From Bretschneidera sinensis (taxonomy: Eukaryota > Streptophyta > Magnoliopsida > Brassicales > Akaniaceae): a stretch of 64,000 nucleotides of DNA. This document shows positions 54,735-64,000 of the stretch, piece after piece. Both the position numbers and the translations under genes were made by a program. Positions within the stretch are counted from its first letter, which is position 1, and each line of letters starts with the position of its first letter. Where the stretch lies: positions 71,085,638-71,149,637 of the forward strand of contig CM043699.1 in assembly GCA_023935145.1 (NCBI GenBank), read 5' to 3'. The notes below the pieces were generated by a model that ran no database searches, was not told the DNA's origin, and worked only from the letters and a program-made list of their open reading frames with translations.

Positions 54735-55697
54735 ATGACTTCACATGAACGATTCATGGAAGAAACTAGACAATTTTGGACTGAGATGAAACAAACCACT
54801 GCCAAACATGATCAAGCCATCCAAGGACTAGAGATACAAATGGGGCAACTGGCTAAGGAACTGAGTAGTAGAAAGCAGAGTGAGCTTCCCGCCCAGCAAC
54901 TACCTAATCCAAGAGGACATCAACAATTGAATTCTGTGACAACCCTAAGAAGTGGAAAGTTCATAGGCATCAATGAGTCTATATGAGCATCTCCAGAAAA
55001 AGCATCCACATCTAAGGTAAGTGAGATGGAAAAGGTAAATCCACCTCCACCCTTCCCTCAAAGGTTAGTAAAACCTAAGAAAGAGACTAAACTGATTGAT
55101 ATTTTCGAAACTTTGAAAAAGGTGGAAATAAACATTCCTTTATTAGATGCAATTAAACAAATTCCTGCTTATGGTAAGTTTCTAAAAGATTGTTGCACTA
55201 ACAAAAGGAAGTTTCGGGAACATAAGACAGTAACCTTGACTGAAGAGGTAAGTGTTGTGCTATTAAGGAAACTACAGCCAAAACTAAAAGATTCGAGTAG
55301 TTTTACTATTCCTTGTAGGCTAGGTGACCAGCTATTTGAGCATGCACTATTGGATCTAGGAGAAAGTGTTAATCTGAAACCATACAGTGCATTCGAGACA
55401 TTAGGTTTGGGGGAGCTTCAACCAGCCTCCATCACTTTGCAATTAGCTGACAAAAGCATCAAATGACCGAGAGGTATCCTCGAGGATGTTTTGGTAAGAG
55501 TAAGTAAATTTATTTTACCTGCTGATTTTATTGTCTTAGATATGGAAGAATGTCATATGCCATTACCACTCCCCATCATCTTAGGAAGACCATTTATGAT
55601 CACTGCTGACACAAATATTAGTGTAAAAATGGGCATTGTCACTATGAAAGTAAATGATGAGGAGATGGAATTCAAAATATTTAATACATTAAAATAA
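54735..55697 (+). pseudogene. Gag-protease linker and aspartic protease
   Basis: The linker FMEETRQFWTEMKQTTAKHD continues in QGLEIQMGQLAKELSSR (coiled-coil-like), a stop at 54984, then NPPPPFPQRLVKPKKE and IPLLDAIKQIPAYGKFLKD. The protease block is FTIPCRLGDQLFEHALLDLG with active-site LLDLG (DLGA type, here DLGE) near 55346. A stop at 55464 replaces one residue before PRGILEDVLVRV. LPLPIILGRPFM, the ILGRPF motif of this protease family, lies near 55562. The frame ends at TAA 55695-55697. The protease would cut the polyprotein; two stops inactivate it. Confidence 0.8.
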
Positions 55698-55733
55698 ACC
55701 AAAAATGATAATGAATATTCTAATGTAAGCTTA

Positions 55734-56051
55734 ATGCAAGGTGTTGTTAAGAAAGTTTCTCAGGTCCATCACACTCCTCCATTGGAGACCATCGCTAACC
55801 ATGGTGACGTAAGATTGGACATTAGGCCAGAGGATGACAATGTGATTAAAGACATCAATAGAGCTATGCACCCCATCAAGAACACACCAAAGCCTTCAAG
55901 TAAGTATAATCCTCGAGTTGAAAATCCTAAACTTACTAATATTGTTTTTCCCTATTTTATTGACCAGGCACCAAAATTGGAGACACAGCAGCTGTCAAGG
56001 GCACTTGAACCACCTGATGTGGGCTCTAACTGCCCCCTCCAAAGGGAGTAG
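55734..56051 (+). pseudogene. Protease-RT linker, cut off
   Basis: Open 105-codon frame with AMHPIKNTPKPSSKYNPR and FIDQAPKLETQQL, the region that normally leads to RT. No RT motif follows; after 56051 the sequence goes to the ORF3 upstream region. Confidence 0.55.
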
Positions 56052-56224
56052 CACTAAGGATACTATAGAGAGTGCTTGAGCAATTTCCACCTTCATACCA
56101 ATATAGCTCAAGCACCTCTATTGAGGTTAGTGGTACTAAGGCCACTAACGCACGGTAAGGTTGTATTGTTCTTGCTTTATCATTCATCCTTGGTAAGTTT
56201 TTTTTATTTTGTTTTGTCCATACA

Positions 56225-56447
56225 TACTGCTGTGCGATCGAGCGCACCATTCAGTGTGTTCGAGCACACAAGTGCGATCGAGTGCAATCCAATGAGATCG
56301 AGCGCACTCGAGCAGATAGTCACGTGATGGTTTTAAAACCACACTTCCTTCACTCACCCCATCTCCTTCACCATACACTCCAACCCTCTCACTCTCTTTC
56401 CCTTACTCACTCGCACTCTTATTCACTCTCAATACCAGCACTCCACC
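56225..56447 (+). promoter_or_regulatory. Putative ORF3 promoter: word array, TTTTAAAA and CT-rich leader
   Basis: Array words GCGATCGAGCGCACC (56236), GTTCGAGCACAC, GCGATCGAGTGCAA and GAGATCGAGCGCACTC (56297), then GGTTTTAAAACC (56329) as a TATA-like site, then a CT-rich leader (56340-56445) ending at the ORF3 ATG. The order copies that of the LTR promoter. Promoter function is an inference. Confidence 0.4.
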
Positions 56448-57398
56448 ATGCTTTTTAAGCCAGTTTGCTCGATTGCTTACACCCAGCTTGTAGTCCAGTT
56501 CTACAAGAGCATGTCTTTTGACTGCAACAAACCTAGAGTATTGACTTCTTTAGTCCAGGGCACATCCATCGAGGTGACTAGTGCAGATATAGCCGCTGCT
56601 TTTCACTGCTGTGATGAGTCCCCTCCGGAGGACATCGATATCAAGGAGCAACCAGAGTCTTTTGACTTGACCATGATCATTGAGGACATGTGCGCTGGCC
56701 AGTACGCTGATAGGCACAACAACGCGGCAAGCCGATCAAAGTTGCCTCTACGGGTCTAGCTCGTTGACACCATCCACCAGCGAAATGTATGCCCATTGGG
56801 GCACAAGACACAGAGGAGGGACCAGTTTCTACAGAAATTGTATGCCTTCCATAGAGGCCACTAGTACTCTATCCCGGCTGTCATTTGGAGTCAACTGCAT
56901 AAATTTTAGGATCATGTCCATGGCCGCCAGACCACCATGGCCAATGCATGGGGGCTCCTATTCCATTTCCTACTCTCATACATCCTCAAGAAGAAAGGGA
57001 TTAAGGGGACTACCAACGATGGACCAGTGTGAGAGCATCCCTTCTTTGGGAAGGCTCAGTGGACGCAGAGCCTGTCACACATGCCTCGAGGACTCCCAGC
57101 ACCTGCATCTGCACCTGAGAGGGTTAAGGAGGATCATATGGAGACAGAAACCCCTGCAGTTAGCCCACTGCTAGAGGAGGACCATCCGAACATGAGACCC
57201 ACTAAGTCCCAGCACTTTCTCGCTGAGCTGTCCTCCTTCCGAGGCAAGGTCTCTGCAGCTACATTACTAGTGCACCAGTGCATAGATGGTTTGGAGGTGC
57301 AGTTTGCACAACAGGAGGTGATACTACAGGCCATCCTTGATCGTTTACCTCCTACACCCAGTACCTCTTTGACTACACCACCTGATGACCAACAATGA
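56448..57398 (+). pseudogene. ORF3 in env-like position
   Basis: The ATG at 56448 opens MLFKPVCSIAYTQLVVQFYK. VLTSLVQGTSIEVTSADIAA is the counterpart of the FSSTSINRL region of the ORF3 at 1554. Stops begin at 56757. The shifted frame continues with HGRQTTMANAWGLLFHFLLS and GPVREHPFFGKAQW, and ends in a frame with MPRGLPAPASAPERVKEDHM and DRLPPTPSTSLTTPPDDQQ, stop at 57398. The middle is hydrophobic but no signal peptide is seen. It belongs to the plant 'putative transposon protein' group by position and style. Function unknown; broken here. Confidence 0.55.
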
Positions 57399-58800
57399 GA
57401 GGATACCCCGTCTGTCTGAAGACGTTAAACTTAACGCTCGTGGGAGGCACCCCAAAGCATATCCATTTTAGTATTTCCTTTTATTGATAGTCTTTACTTT
57501 AATATAGCTGTTTATTATCACTTGTTTTCCAGTTTATGTTTGTTTTTCTTTTTCAATGACATAGTTAATGCATCCAGTTCAAGTTTGGGGGCGTGCTATG
57601 AGCCATGCCAGCCATTAAGTTCTACATCTCGCAGGTCAGATCCTTCCATGCTTCTCACACATTGGGGACAATGTGCAATTTAAGTTTGGGGGTATTGGGA
57701 CACACTCACACACACACTATGTCCAAGTTTTTGTTTTTATAGATAAATGCATGTTCATTCTGTTCCAATAAAATTTTGGGTGATCTAAACAAATAATATG
57801 ATTTGATTTCATAAGTGAGCTGAACGCCTTGAACATATGGGTTAATAATTAAGTTTTGAACCTAGATCACTTACTTTTAGGCATTTAAGGATTCATAAGT
57901 TTGATCTAAACTAACACGAGCACATTAGTACATAATTGTGTGGGGTATGACATGTAATTTTAATTTGTATGTTTCTTTGGCTTGACTGTGAACCAGATGA
58001 CCTGTTAGATTAACACTTTGGCATAGGAAAATAGAAAAAAATTGTTATTGCTCAAAAGGAAAAAGTGCTCCTAATGCTCATTAAACAAACTTTCCACTGA
58101 GTAACTGGCCCTCTTGCCTCAGTAAGCAATGAGTGTCACATCAAAAAGTGAGAATTTTTGCTCAAAATGATCATTAAAAGGAACTTTCCATCGAGTAACT
58201 GGCTCTCTTGCCTTAGAAAGTAGTGAGTCACGTCAAAAGATGAAAATTCTTATTGGTAGTATTAAGACCAGTTAGTTTTGTAGCCTTTTTTACTCGAGTT
58301 AGTAAGTCCTTAAGGGCGTCTTTACACCTAATGCCCTAAAACCATCTGGTTTGGGAACTAAACACTCGCTACATGAGTCAAATAGAAAGCTTAAGGGAAC
58401 TAAACTTGGCAAAAATCTCACAAATAAAAGAAAAGAAGAAAAACTATGCCATCTTTGTCGGCTCTAATAGGAAATTCGATGAATCTTGAGACATCGAAAC
58501 ACTACACATTAGAATTATTTGGAAACCTAATCTTTTATGTGCTAGTTCACCACACACTAAAGTCAAACTTGTGATGTCTTAACCTGCCTCATAAAAGTGA
58601 TTTGCGTTCAAAACTCTTATTCATTGCAAAAATGTGTTTATATTTGTTAAGCTTGCCAATGAATGCGCATCATAGTTTTGTGTGAGACCTAAACTTTTGT
58701 GGACACCATGAATATTGGATTTATCTGTGTGTCGTTACTTTTCATTTTAGTTTTTAGTTTTGATTTGCTAAGGGACTAGCAATATGTAAGTTCGGGGGTG
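57399..58800 (+). other. 3' UTR of the Athila-like element
   Basis: No gene. GACGTTAAACTTAACGCTCG (57420), polypurine-like AAGTTTGGGGG tracts at 57581 and 57682, two copies of the conserved hairpin block (58086-58165; 58185-58245, decayed) and GCTAAGGGACTAGCAATATG (58767) before the polypurine tract. Confidence 0.75.
58788..58800 (+). promoter_or_regulatory. Polypurine tract of the Athila-like element
   Basis: AAGTTCGGGGGTG, followed by TGATAG, the first six bases of the 3' LTR. Confidence 0.7.
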
Positions 58801-58806
58801 TGATAG

Positions 58807-60086
58807 TGTTGGACAATTATTCACTTAAATAAATATGCAAATAACCGTTCTAGTTTTACTTGCAAGTGCACAAGGTCTGTGGTAGCATAGTGTGCAAGTG
58901 CGAGATCATTTCCACAGGGATTGGTGAATTTCGTTTTAGAATTAGTTTCTTTAAGTTAAAAAGAGAAATAGTAATTTGATTATGAGTAAATAACAATAAT
59001 GAGATCATAGGGCTACGATATCCACCACTAATTATGCTTTCCCACTGACTAAGGTTTCAGTGCTCTAGCCTTATCATGAATATCTAATGGTTGCCAACCT
59101 AAGGGCTTGGCCCACACCTTAGGCTATTAATCTCCCTATGCAACGAGTTAGGCATGGTGTATACTCTAACTCTTTTCTCTCTTAAGGGATTCAGCATGGG
59201 TGTATACTGAGTTGTTCCTTAAGAGACATGAGGGCTGTGGAGATCGGCAACCACACGGGACCTAGGGCTTGGTCCGCTCCCAGTTTCCCATGTTGATTAA
59301 CCCGGGAATCCGGTGTGGATATCCCTTGTTACTAATGTCGAACCTAGGACTCGGTCATCCAAAATGATTCAACTATCCATACCACATGCATACGTTGATC
59401 AGGCATATACATATGAGGAATTTAAATACAAACAGGTATTAATTAAGTTAAATATTCTAACCAGGCTATAGCAAAGATATCAATGAATGTATATATGGTA
59501 AAGCATAACTAGGGCTTCAATCGAGCCCTATAGGAGTTTAGTTACACATACTAAGTAAAATAAACATGCTAGACATAACTAAATAAAAACAGAAAACTAA
59601 AACCAAAGAAGACTAAGGAGACAAATCGTCAATTCCTCTCCTAAGCTCTCTACTTCGAATCTAGAACAAAAGGTGTGTGTTACATGTTTTTACAGGGCTA
59701 TTTATAGGGTCTTCGTGGTGTCCCGAAACCCTAATTCCTTTTTGGAGTCAGAAGACTTCTTTCCAATTCTGGCTCTGCTGCCTTCGGAGTGATTGCACTC
59801 GAGTGTATGCGGTATGCACTCGAGCGCATGTGTGCATTCGAGCCTTCTTCAAGTGCGCTCGTGCTCTTGTGCACTTGATCTCAAGGGAGGTGCGATCGAG
59901 CGCAGCTTGCTGGATGGTAGAACTTAACTTTTGCTTCTAAAAGCTCCAATTTATTACCTTTTTGTCCAAGTCCTATGAAAAACACATAAAACACGAAAAT
60001 GAAGTAAAATCCATAGAAATAGATAAATAAGTTACTCAACAACTGTAAATTAAGGGACTTAAATATGACTATTTAAGCACTTATCA
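58807..60086 (-). repeat. 3' LTR of the minus-strand Athila-like element
   Basis: 1280 bp. Minus strand TGATAAGTGCTTAAATAGTC...TGTCCAACA. Word array at 59790-59900 and TATAAATA on the minus strand at 59699-59706. Confidence 0.85.
59699..59706 (-). promoter_or_regulatory. TATA box of this LTR
   Basis: TATAAATA on the minus strand. Confidence 0.65.
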
Positions 60087-61550
60087 CTCCCCCAAACTTA
60101 CATATTGCTAGTCCCTTAGCAATACAAAATTAAAGTCTATGTTAGAACAAAATTTAAAGATAAATTCATTTCTATGATACTCAAAGATTTGAGTTGTACA
60201 TAAAACTATGATAACCGTTCATGAGTAAGCTTAGAATAAAAACACATTTTGGATTGTAAAAGGACTTTCAACAGTTTTAAGTTACTTACCTAAGGTTGGC
60301 TTAAGGCATCGCAAGTTTGATTTGTGTGTGATGAGTTAGCACATATAAGATGGGGCTTCCATATAATTTTAGCGTATAGGGTTTCGATGCCCAAACTTTT
60401 ATCGAATGCCTTATCAAAGAGAGCAAAAATGGCATAATACTTACTTCTTCTCTCTTTTTTTTCCTTTTTCTTTTTATCATGCGATCTTTACCATGTTGAG
60501 TTCCATCGAGCTTTCTATTTGACCCTTGTAACGAGTGTTTAGCCAATGACTCCCAAACCAGATGGTTTTAGGGCATTAAGTGTAAAGATACCCCTAAGGA
60601 CTTACTAACTCGAATCAAAAAAGCTACAGAACTAACTGGTTTTTATACTTCTTAATGAAATTCCCACCTTTTGACGTGAACACTCAATGCTTACTGAGGC
60701 AAGAGGCCCAGTTACTCAGTGGGAACCTTTTGATCATTAAAGGTTTACTTTCCACTTTTTGACGTGAACACTCAATGCTTACTGAGGCAAGAGGCCCAGT
60801 TACTTAGTGGAAAGTTTTTACTGATCATTAGAAGCTTTTTGATCACTTTTTGCATGATGAACATCTTTCTTTATATTATTTTTTTTCTTCCTTATTTTTC
60901 TTATGCCAAAGTGTTCCTTTCAACAAGTTATCCGATTATAGTTCGATTATGGAAACATATACAAGAGAATTATATGTCATACCCCACACAAATGCGTGTT
61001 AAATGTGCTCGTGCAAATTTGAATCAAACTCGTGAATTCTTAGGTGCCTTGAGGTAGGTAACTAAACTTTGTAAAATTCCCATTGCAAGACTATGTGTTC
61101 TAGCTTTTAAGCTTACTAATGAAGTGTTATCAAATTTTTAAATCAACCAAAATTTTTGTTTTACCAAAAGAACATGCATTTATCTTTTCTATAAAAAAAA
61201 ACTAAAAACTGAGACTTAGTGTGTTCATGTATTTCAAGTGTGTGTGTGATAGTATCTAGTATCTCCCACTACCCCTAAACTTAAAATACACATTGTCCCC
61301 AATGTGTGTGGCATGGAAAGATATGACTTGGGAGATGGAGAACTCAGTTGCTTGCTTGCTTGTCCACGCCCCCAAACTTGAACTAGATGCACCCATTAAG
61401 TACCTGACAAAGAAAAATAAACGTTGCGCCAGAAAACAAAATATGCAAATTATACATGTAAATATAACTATAACTAAAAGAAAAGTACTAAAATGAAAAG
61501 GATATGTCTGGGGTACCTCCCATGAGTGCTAAGTTTAACGTCTTCAGCCA
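60087..61550 (-). other. 3' UTR of the minus-strand Athila-like element
   Basis: Polypurine tract AAGTTTGGGGGAG on the minus strand at 60087-60099. Two hairpin-block copies at 60664-60728 and 60750-60815. A polypurine-like tract lies near 61370, and GACGTTAAACTTAGCACTCA on the minus strand near 61525-61544. No gene. Confidence 0.72.
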
Positions 61551-62286
61551 GACAGGGTATCCTCTCACTGCTGATCAGTTGTGGGTGCAGTCGGGGAGGT
61601 ACCGGGTGTAGGAGTGTAGCTTATAGGGTAACTGCGCTCGATCACAAGGGTATATGCACTCGATCGCACATGCGTCAAATATTGTCGTTATGTGCTACAG
61701 AAACTGCAATTTCAACTAGGCCTTTGCCCTTTCCTTGTAAAGTTTGGCATTCTCATAAGCGTCATACCGTAATTCTTCTAGCTCATTTAAGTGCAGCCTT
61801 CTCTTTTCACCCGCTTGTTTCATATCAAAGTTGAATTGTTTAATTGCCCAATATGCCGATGCTCTAGCTCTACTGGTAGATGGCATGCTTTTCCAAAGAC
61901 TAAGCGGTAAGGAGACATCCCAATTGGTGTCTAGTACGCTGTCCTGTATGCCCATAAAGCATTATAGAGTCGTAACGACCAATCCTTTCGATTAGGATTC
62001 ACGGTTCTTTCCAGGATGCTCTTAATTTCTCGGTTACTGATCTCCACTTGACCACTAGTCTAAGAGTGATATGGGGTGCCAACCTTATGGGTGATTCCAT
62101 ATTTTCTGATGAGTGCAGCAAAAGAATGATGATGGAAGTGGCTGCCTCCGTCACTGATGATTGCTCTTAGTGTGCTAAACCGGGTAAAAATGTTATCCTG
62201 TAGAAACTTCAACACCACTTTGTGATCATTAGTCTTCGAGGGGACTGCGACCTATTTAGACACATAATCCACACCCACAAGAATAT
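61551..62286 (-). pseudogene. Integrase C-terminal half joined to an ORF3 stub
   Basis: From 62286 downwards: integrase core pieces with LQDNIFTRFSTLRAIISDGG (second catalytic Asp), FAALIRKYGITHKV and [20 protein letters not shown] (catalytic Glu present), then LWAYRTAY. A frame shift leads to [20 protein letters not shown] (61955-61716 frame) and [31 protein letters not shown]. It stops at 61716, much shorter than the counterpart at 327-788. Then come array words (61630-61670) and a stub ending PTTDQQ that matches the end of ORF3 at 57398. A deletion has therefore removed the integrase tail and nearly all of ORF3. The N-terminal part is cut by the LTR at 62287. Confidence 0.75.
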
Positions 62287-63100
62287 TGTTGTGAGTTTTA
62301 ATTTACTCGCAAGCGCACGAGTCGTTTGCAGTATAGCGTTGTGCAAGTGCGAGGTCGAATCCACAGGGAATTGCGTTGTGAAAATATAATTTTTAATCTA
62401 AACTAACTCTATTTTAACCTAGTTCCAAATTTCAGAATGATATTGCAAAATAAATTAAAACTAAATTAAATTGATTTAAAAACTAATAAAAAAGGCACTA
62501 AGGTTTCCGAATCCACCCCACCGAAGTTAAGCATACATGTTATAAAAATATAGCCTATCAAAACATTCAATGAATCCAACTATAAGACAAAAAACAAAGA
62601 ATATCCCAACTAAACCAAAAACACCCGATGTATCCGCTCTTAACAAATCACAAAGGGAATCCAATTTAATCGAAAAGCATTCAATGTATCCATCAGATGA
62701 AACACAAAGAAAATCCAACAGACAATTTAAACTCAATCAATTATAAGATTAACTCAAATAATTGACAGAACATTTATACTAAAAATTGTCAGATTTGTAC
62801 AAGCAAATCTGAACTACTACGCCAAACAACGGCGGGGCTTCATCTTCAACCTTAGCTGAAGAGTCTAGCCACTCATAACTATAAAACTATAATAACAAGT
62901 GCTAAACATTTAAATTAAAACAACTGAATATAAAGAAATAAATAAACAACTTTACATGGGAGAAATTCCACTCGCTGCCGGGCGGCGCTTCCCCTCGTGG
63001 TAGCAATGCCTTCGGGATCCACCAGAATGCTGGCGGAAGTCCACCGGTAAACACCAAAGTGGCTTAGGAATTGTACGTTGGATTATGATGCCAAATGGTG

Positions 63101-63108
63101 TTTATATA
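63101..63108 (-). promoter_or_regulatory. TATA box of this LTR
   Basis: TATATAAA on the minus strand, same context as at 42655. Confidence 0.75.
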
Positions 63109-63164
63109 GGGGGAGACCCGGAGTAAAACAGGTTGCAGAAACGATGTGGGATACAGGCCCGTGT

Positions 63165-63405
63165 GCGCTCGATCGCAGTGTGGTGCGATCGATCGCAGGT
63201 ACGATCGATCGCAGGTACGATCGATCGCATGTCTTGTGCGCACGATCTCATGTGCGCTCGATCGCATGTCTGCTGCGATCGATCGCAAATGCACTGAACT
63301 TCAATTATTTCGATGTGGGATGTTGACCTTGCGCTCGTTCAAAGGCAGGTGCGCTCGAGCGCTGGTGCGCTCGATCGCATATCTGTTGCGATCGAGCGCA
63401 ATGTC
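63165..63405 (-). promoter_or_regulatory. GCGATCGATCGC word array, about 11 copies
   Basis: Plus-strand readings GTGCGCTCGATCGCA, GTGCGATCGATCGCA, two tandem GTACGATCGATCGCA, GTGCGCACGATCTCA and others to about 63400. The two tandem 16-bp copies at 63198 and 63214 are absent from the LTR at 42267. Confidence 0.6.
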
Positions 63406-63566
63406 ACCAGAAGCTTCAAATCAACCTGAAATGCTGCACTTTCTCCACAAAGCTGTAAAAACACACAAAACACAAGAAAAACGTAAAATGAAGTAAAATA
63501 CTACTAACTAAGAGCATAACAAGTATAAGTTAAGGGTCTAAAATATGCAATATTTAAGACTCATCA

Positions 63567-64000
63567 AATACCCCCAAACTTATATTTTGCTAGTCCCTTA
63601 GCAAAACAAAATAAAAGACTCAATGAAAAACAAAGAACATAAAGATAAAGTCAACACTCATGGTATCCAAAAATTTAAGGAGCACACATCACCATGATAT
63701 TCATTCATAAGCAAGCTTAAAAAGGTAAACCCATCTTCGCAATGAATAGAAATGTTAAAATCTAATTACTTACAAAAGGCAGGATAAGGCATCACAAGCT
63801 TGAATCAGTGTAAGGTGAATTAGTACATAAAAATGAAGCTTCCAAGTAATTCTAATGTGTAAGGTCTCCATATCTCAAGATTCACTGAATTTCCCATCAA
63901 AAATGAACGAAAAGGCATAGTTTTTATTTTATTCTCTCTCTTTTTTTTTTATTATTAAGGCACGGCTATGCTTAGTTCCCTTGAGCTTTCTAATTGACCC
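63567..64000 (-). other. 3' UTR of the nested minus-strand element, partial
   Basis: Polypurine tract AAGTTTGGGGGTATT on the minus strand at 63567-63581, then the GCTAAGGGACTAGCAAAATA block. No gene. The window ends inside it. Confidence 0.75.

Larger units (their letters stand above)
51852..58806 (+). mobile_element. Athila-like element with gag, protease and ORF3; RT and integrase deleted
   Basis: 5' LTR (51852-53163), primer binding site, gag, protease, ORF3, 3' UTR and polypurine tract. RT, RNase H and integrase are missing between about 56050 and 56225. Only the first six bases of the 3' LTR (TGATAG) are present before an oppositely oriented LTR begins at 58807. The rest of the 3' LTR is predicted to lie beyond the window, on the far side of that insertion. 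Confidence 0.8.
62287..63566 (-). repeat. 3' LTR of the nested minus-strand element
   Basis: 1280 bp. Minus strand TGATGAGTCTTAAATATTGC...ACTCACAACA. Longer than the LTR at 42267 by about 70 bp, largely because of extra array words. Confidence 0.88.
58807..64000 (-). mobile_element. Minus-strand Athila-like element, 3' part, itself interrupted
   Basis: Its 3' LTR (58807-60086) is of the same family as the LTR at 51852. To the right follow its 3' UTR (60087-61550) and the integrase C-terminal half (to 62286), where another minus-strand element begins. The rest is outside the window. GATAG at 58802-58806 is the expected left target site copy. Confidence 0.78.
62287..64000 (-). mobile_element. 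Minus-strand Athila-like element nested in the integrase
   Basis: Same family as the young element at 42267. A complete 3' LTR (62287-63566), polypurine tract and the start of its 3' UTR are visible; the rest is beyond the window. The LTR end inside the integrase of the previous element, with AATAT just left of it as the expected duplication, shows a nested insertion. Confidence 0.82.

Noticed and set aside
58800..60086. Inverted 3' LTR as a simple inversion of the first element's own LTR
   Set aside because: The LTR is followed by its own polypurine tract, 3' UTR and integrase on the same strand, so it belongs to a separate minus-strand element.

Overview
The window is plant nuclear DNA, most likely from a eudicot, and almost all of it is nested LTR retrotransposon. 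Support comes from the families present (Athila/Tat-branch gypsy, chromovirus gypsy, Tork/TNT1-like and SIRE-like copia), initiator-Met-tRNA and tRNA-Asp-type primer binding sites, polypurine tracts, TATA boxes inside LTRs and 5-bp target site duplications. I see no intact host gene, rRNA, tRNA or CRISPR. Nearly every coding region is a decayed pseudogene with stops and frameshifts.

Left part (1-26067). An Athila-type element I (integrase end, then an ORF3 in the env-like position, then 3' UTR) is split at 3170/13636. The insert is a copia element arranged LTR-internal-LTR-internal-LTR (3171-13630), flanked by one TSD (ATTGA). Element I resumes with its 3' UTR and 3' LTR (to about 16155). It abuts a minus-strand copia fragment (16156-17973), then a 5'-truncated Tekay/Del-like chromovirus (17974-22590), then the 3' part of a Tat-lineage element (22591-26067). 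That Tat part has an antisense ORF with its own TATA box, about 33 tandem 48-bp repeats, a polypurine tract and a 3' LTR.

Middle part (26068-41736). This is AT-rich sequence with word repeats, a possible LINE 3' end, a SINE-like duplicated block and a fold-back MITE (29534-29855). A 1.1-kb element with about 210-bp inverted repeats (30566-31679) encloses a broken proline/glutamate-rich host-like exon, which makes it a Pack-MULE candidate. Next come a structurally complete minus-strand copia (32574-38960, TSD TCGCA) and a minus-strand solo chromovirus LTR (39579-41244). The solo LTR sits in sequence that resembles the 5' end of a host gene.

Right part (41737-64000). A minus-strand SIRE-like copia (41737-51600) has lost its pol. 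Its 3' LTR is split by a young, internally deleted Athila-like element (42267-47696, TSD CATAC). A second Athila-like element (51852-58806) keeps gag, protease and ORF3 but has lost RT, RNase H and integrase. Its 3' LTR is interrupted by a minus-strand relative (58807 onward), which is itself interrupted in the integrase by another minus-strand element (62287 to beyond the window).

The most interesting signals are regulatory or structural. The Athila-like families carry arrays of GC-rich palindromic words (GCGATCGATCGC and variants) upstream of the LTR TATA box and again upstream of ORF3, suggesting an internal ORF3 promoter. The Tat element has an antisense gene and a hairpin-forming satellite-like array. 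A hairpin in the Athila-like 3' UTR is conserved and repeatedly duplicated. The tandem copia dimer shows an expanding gag minisatellite. All family names were assigned by eye from motifs; no database search was run.
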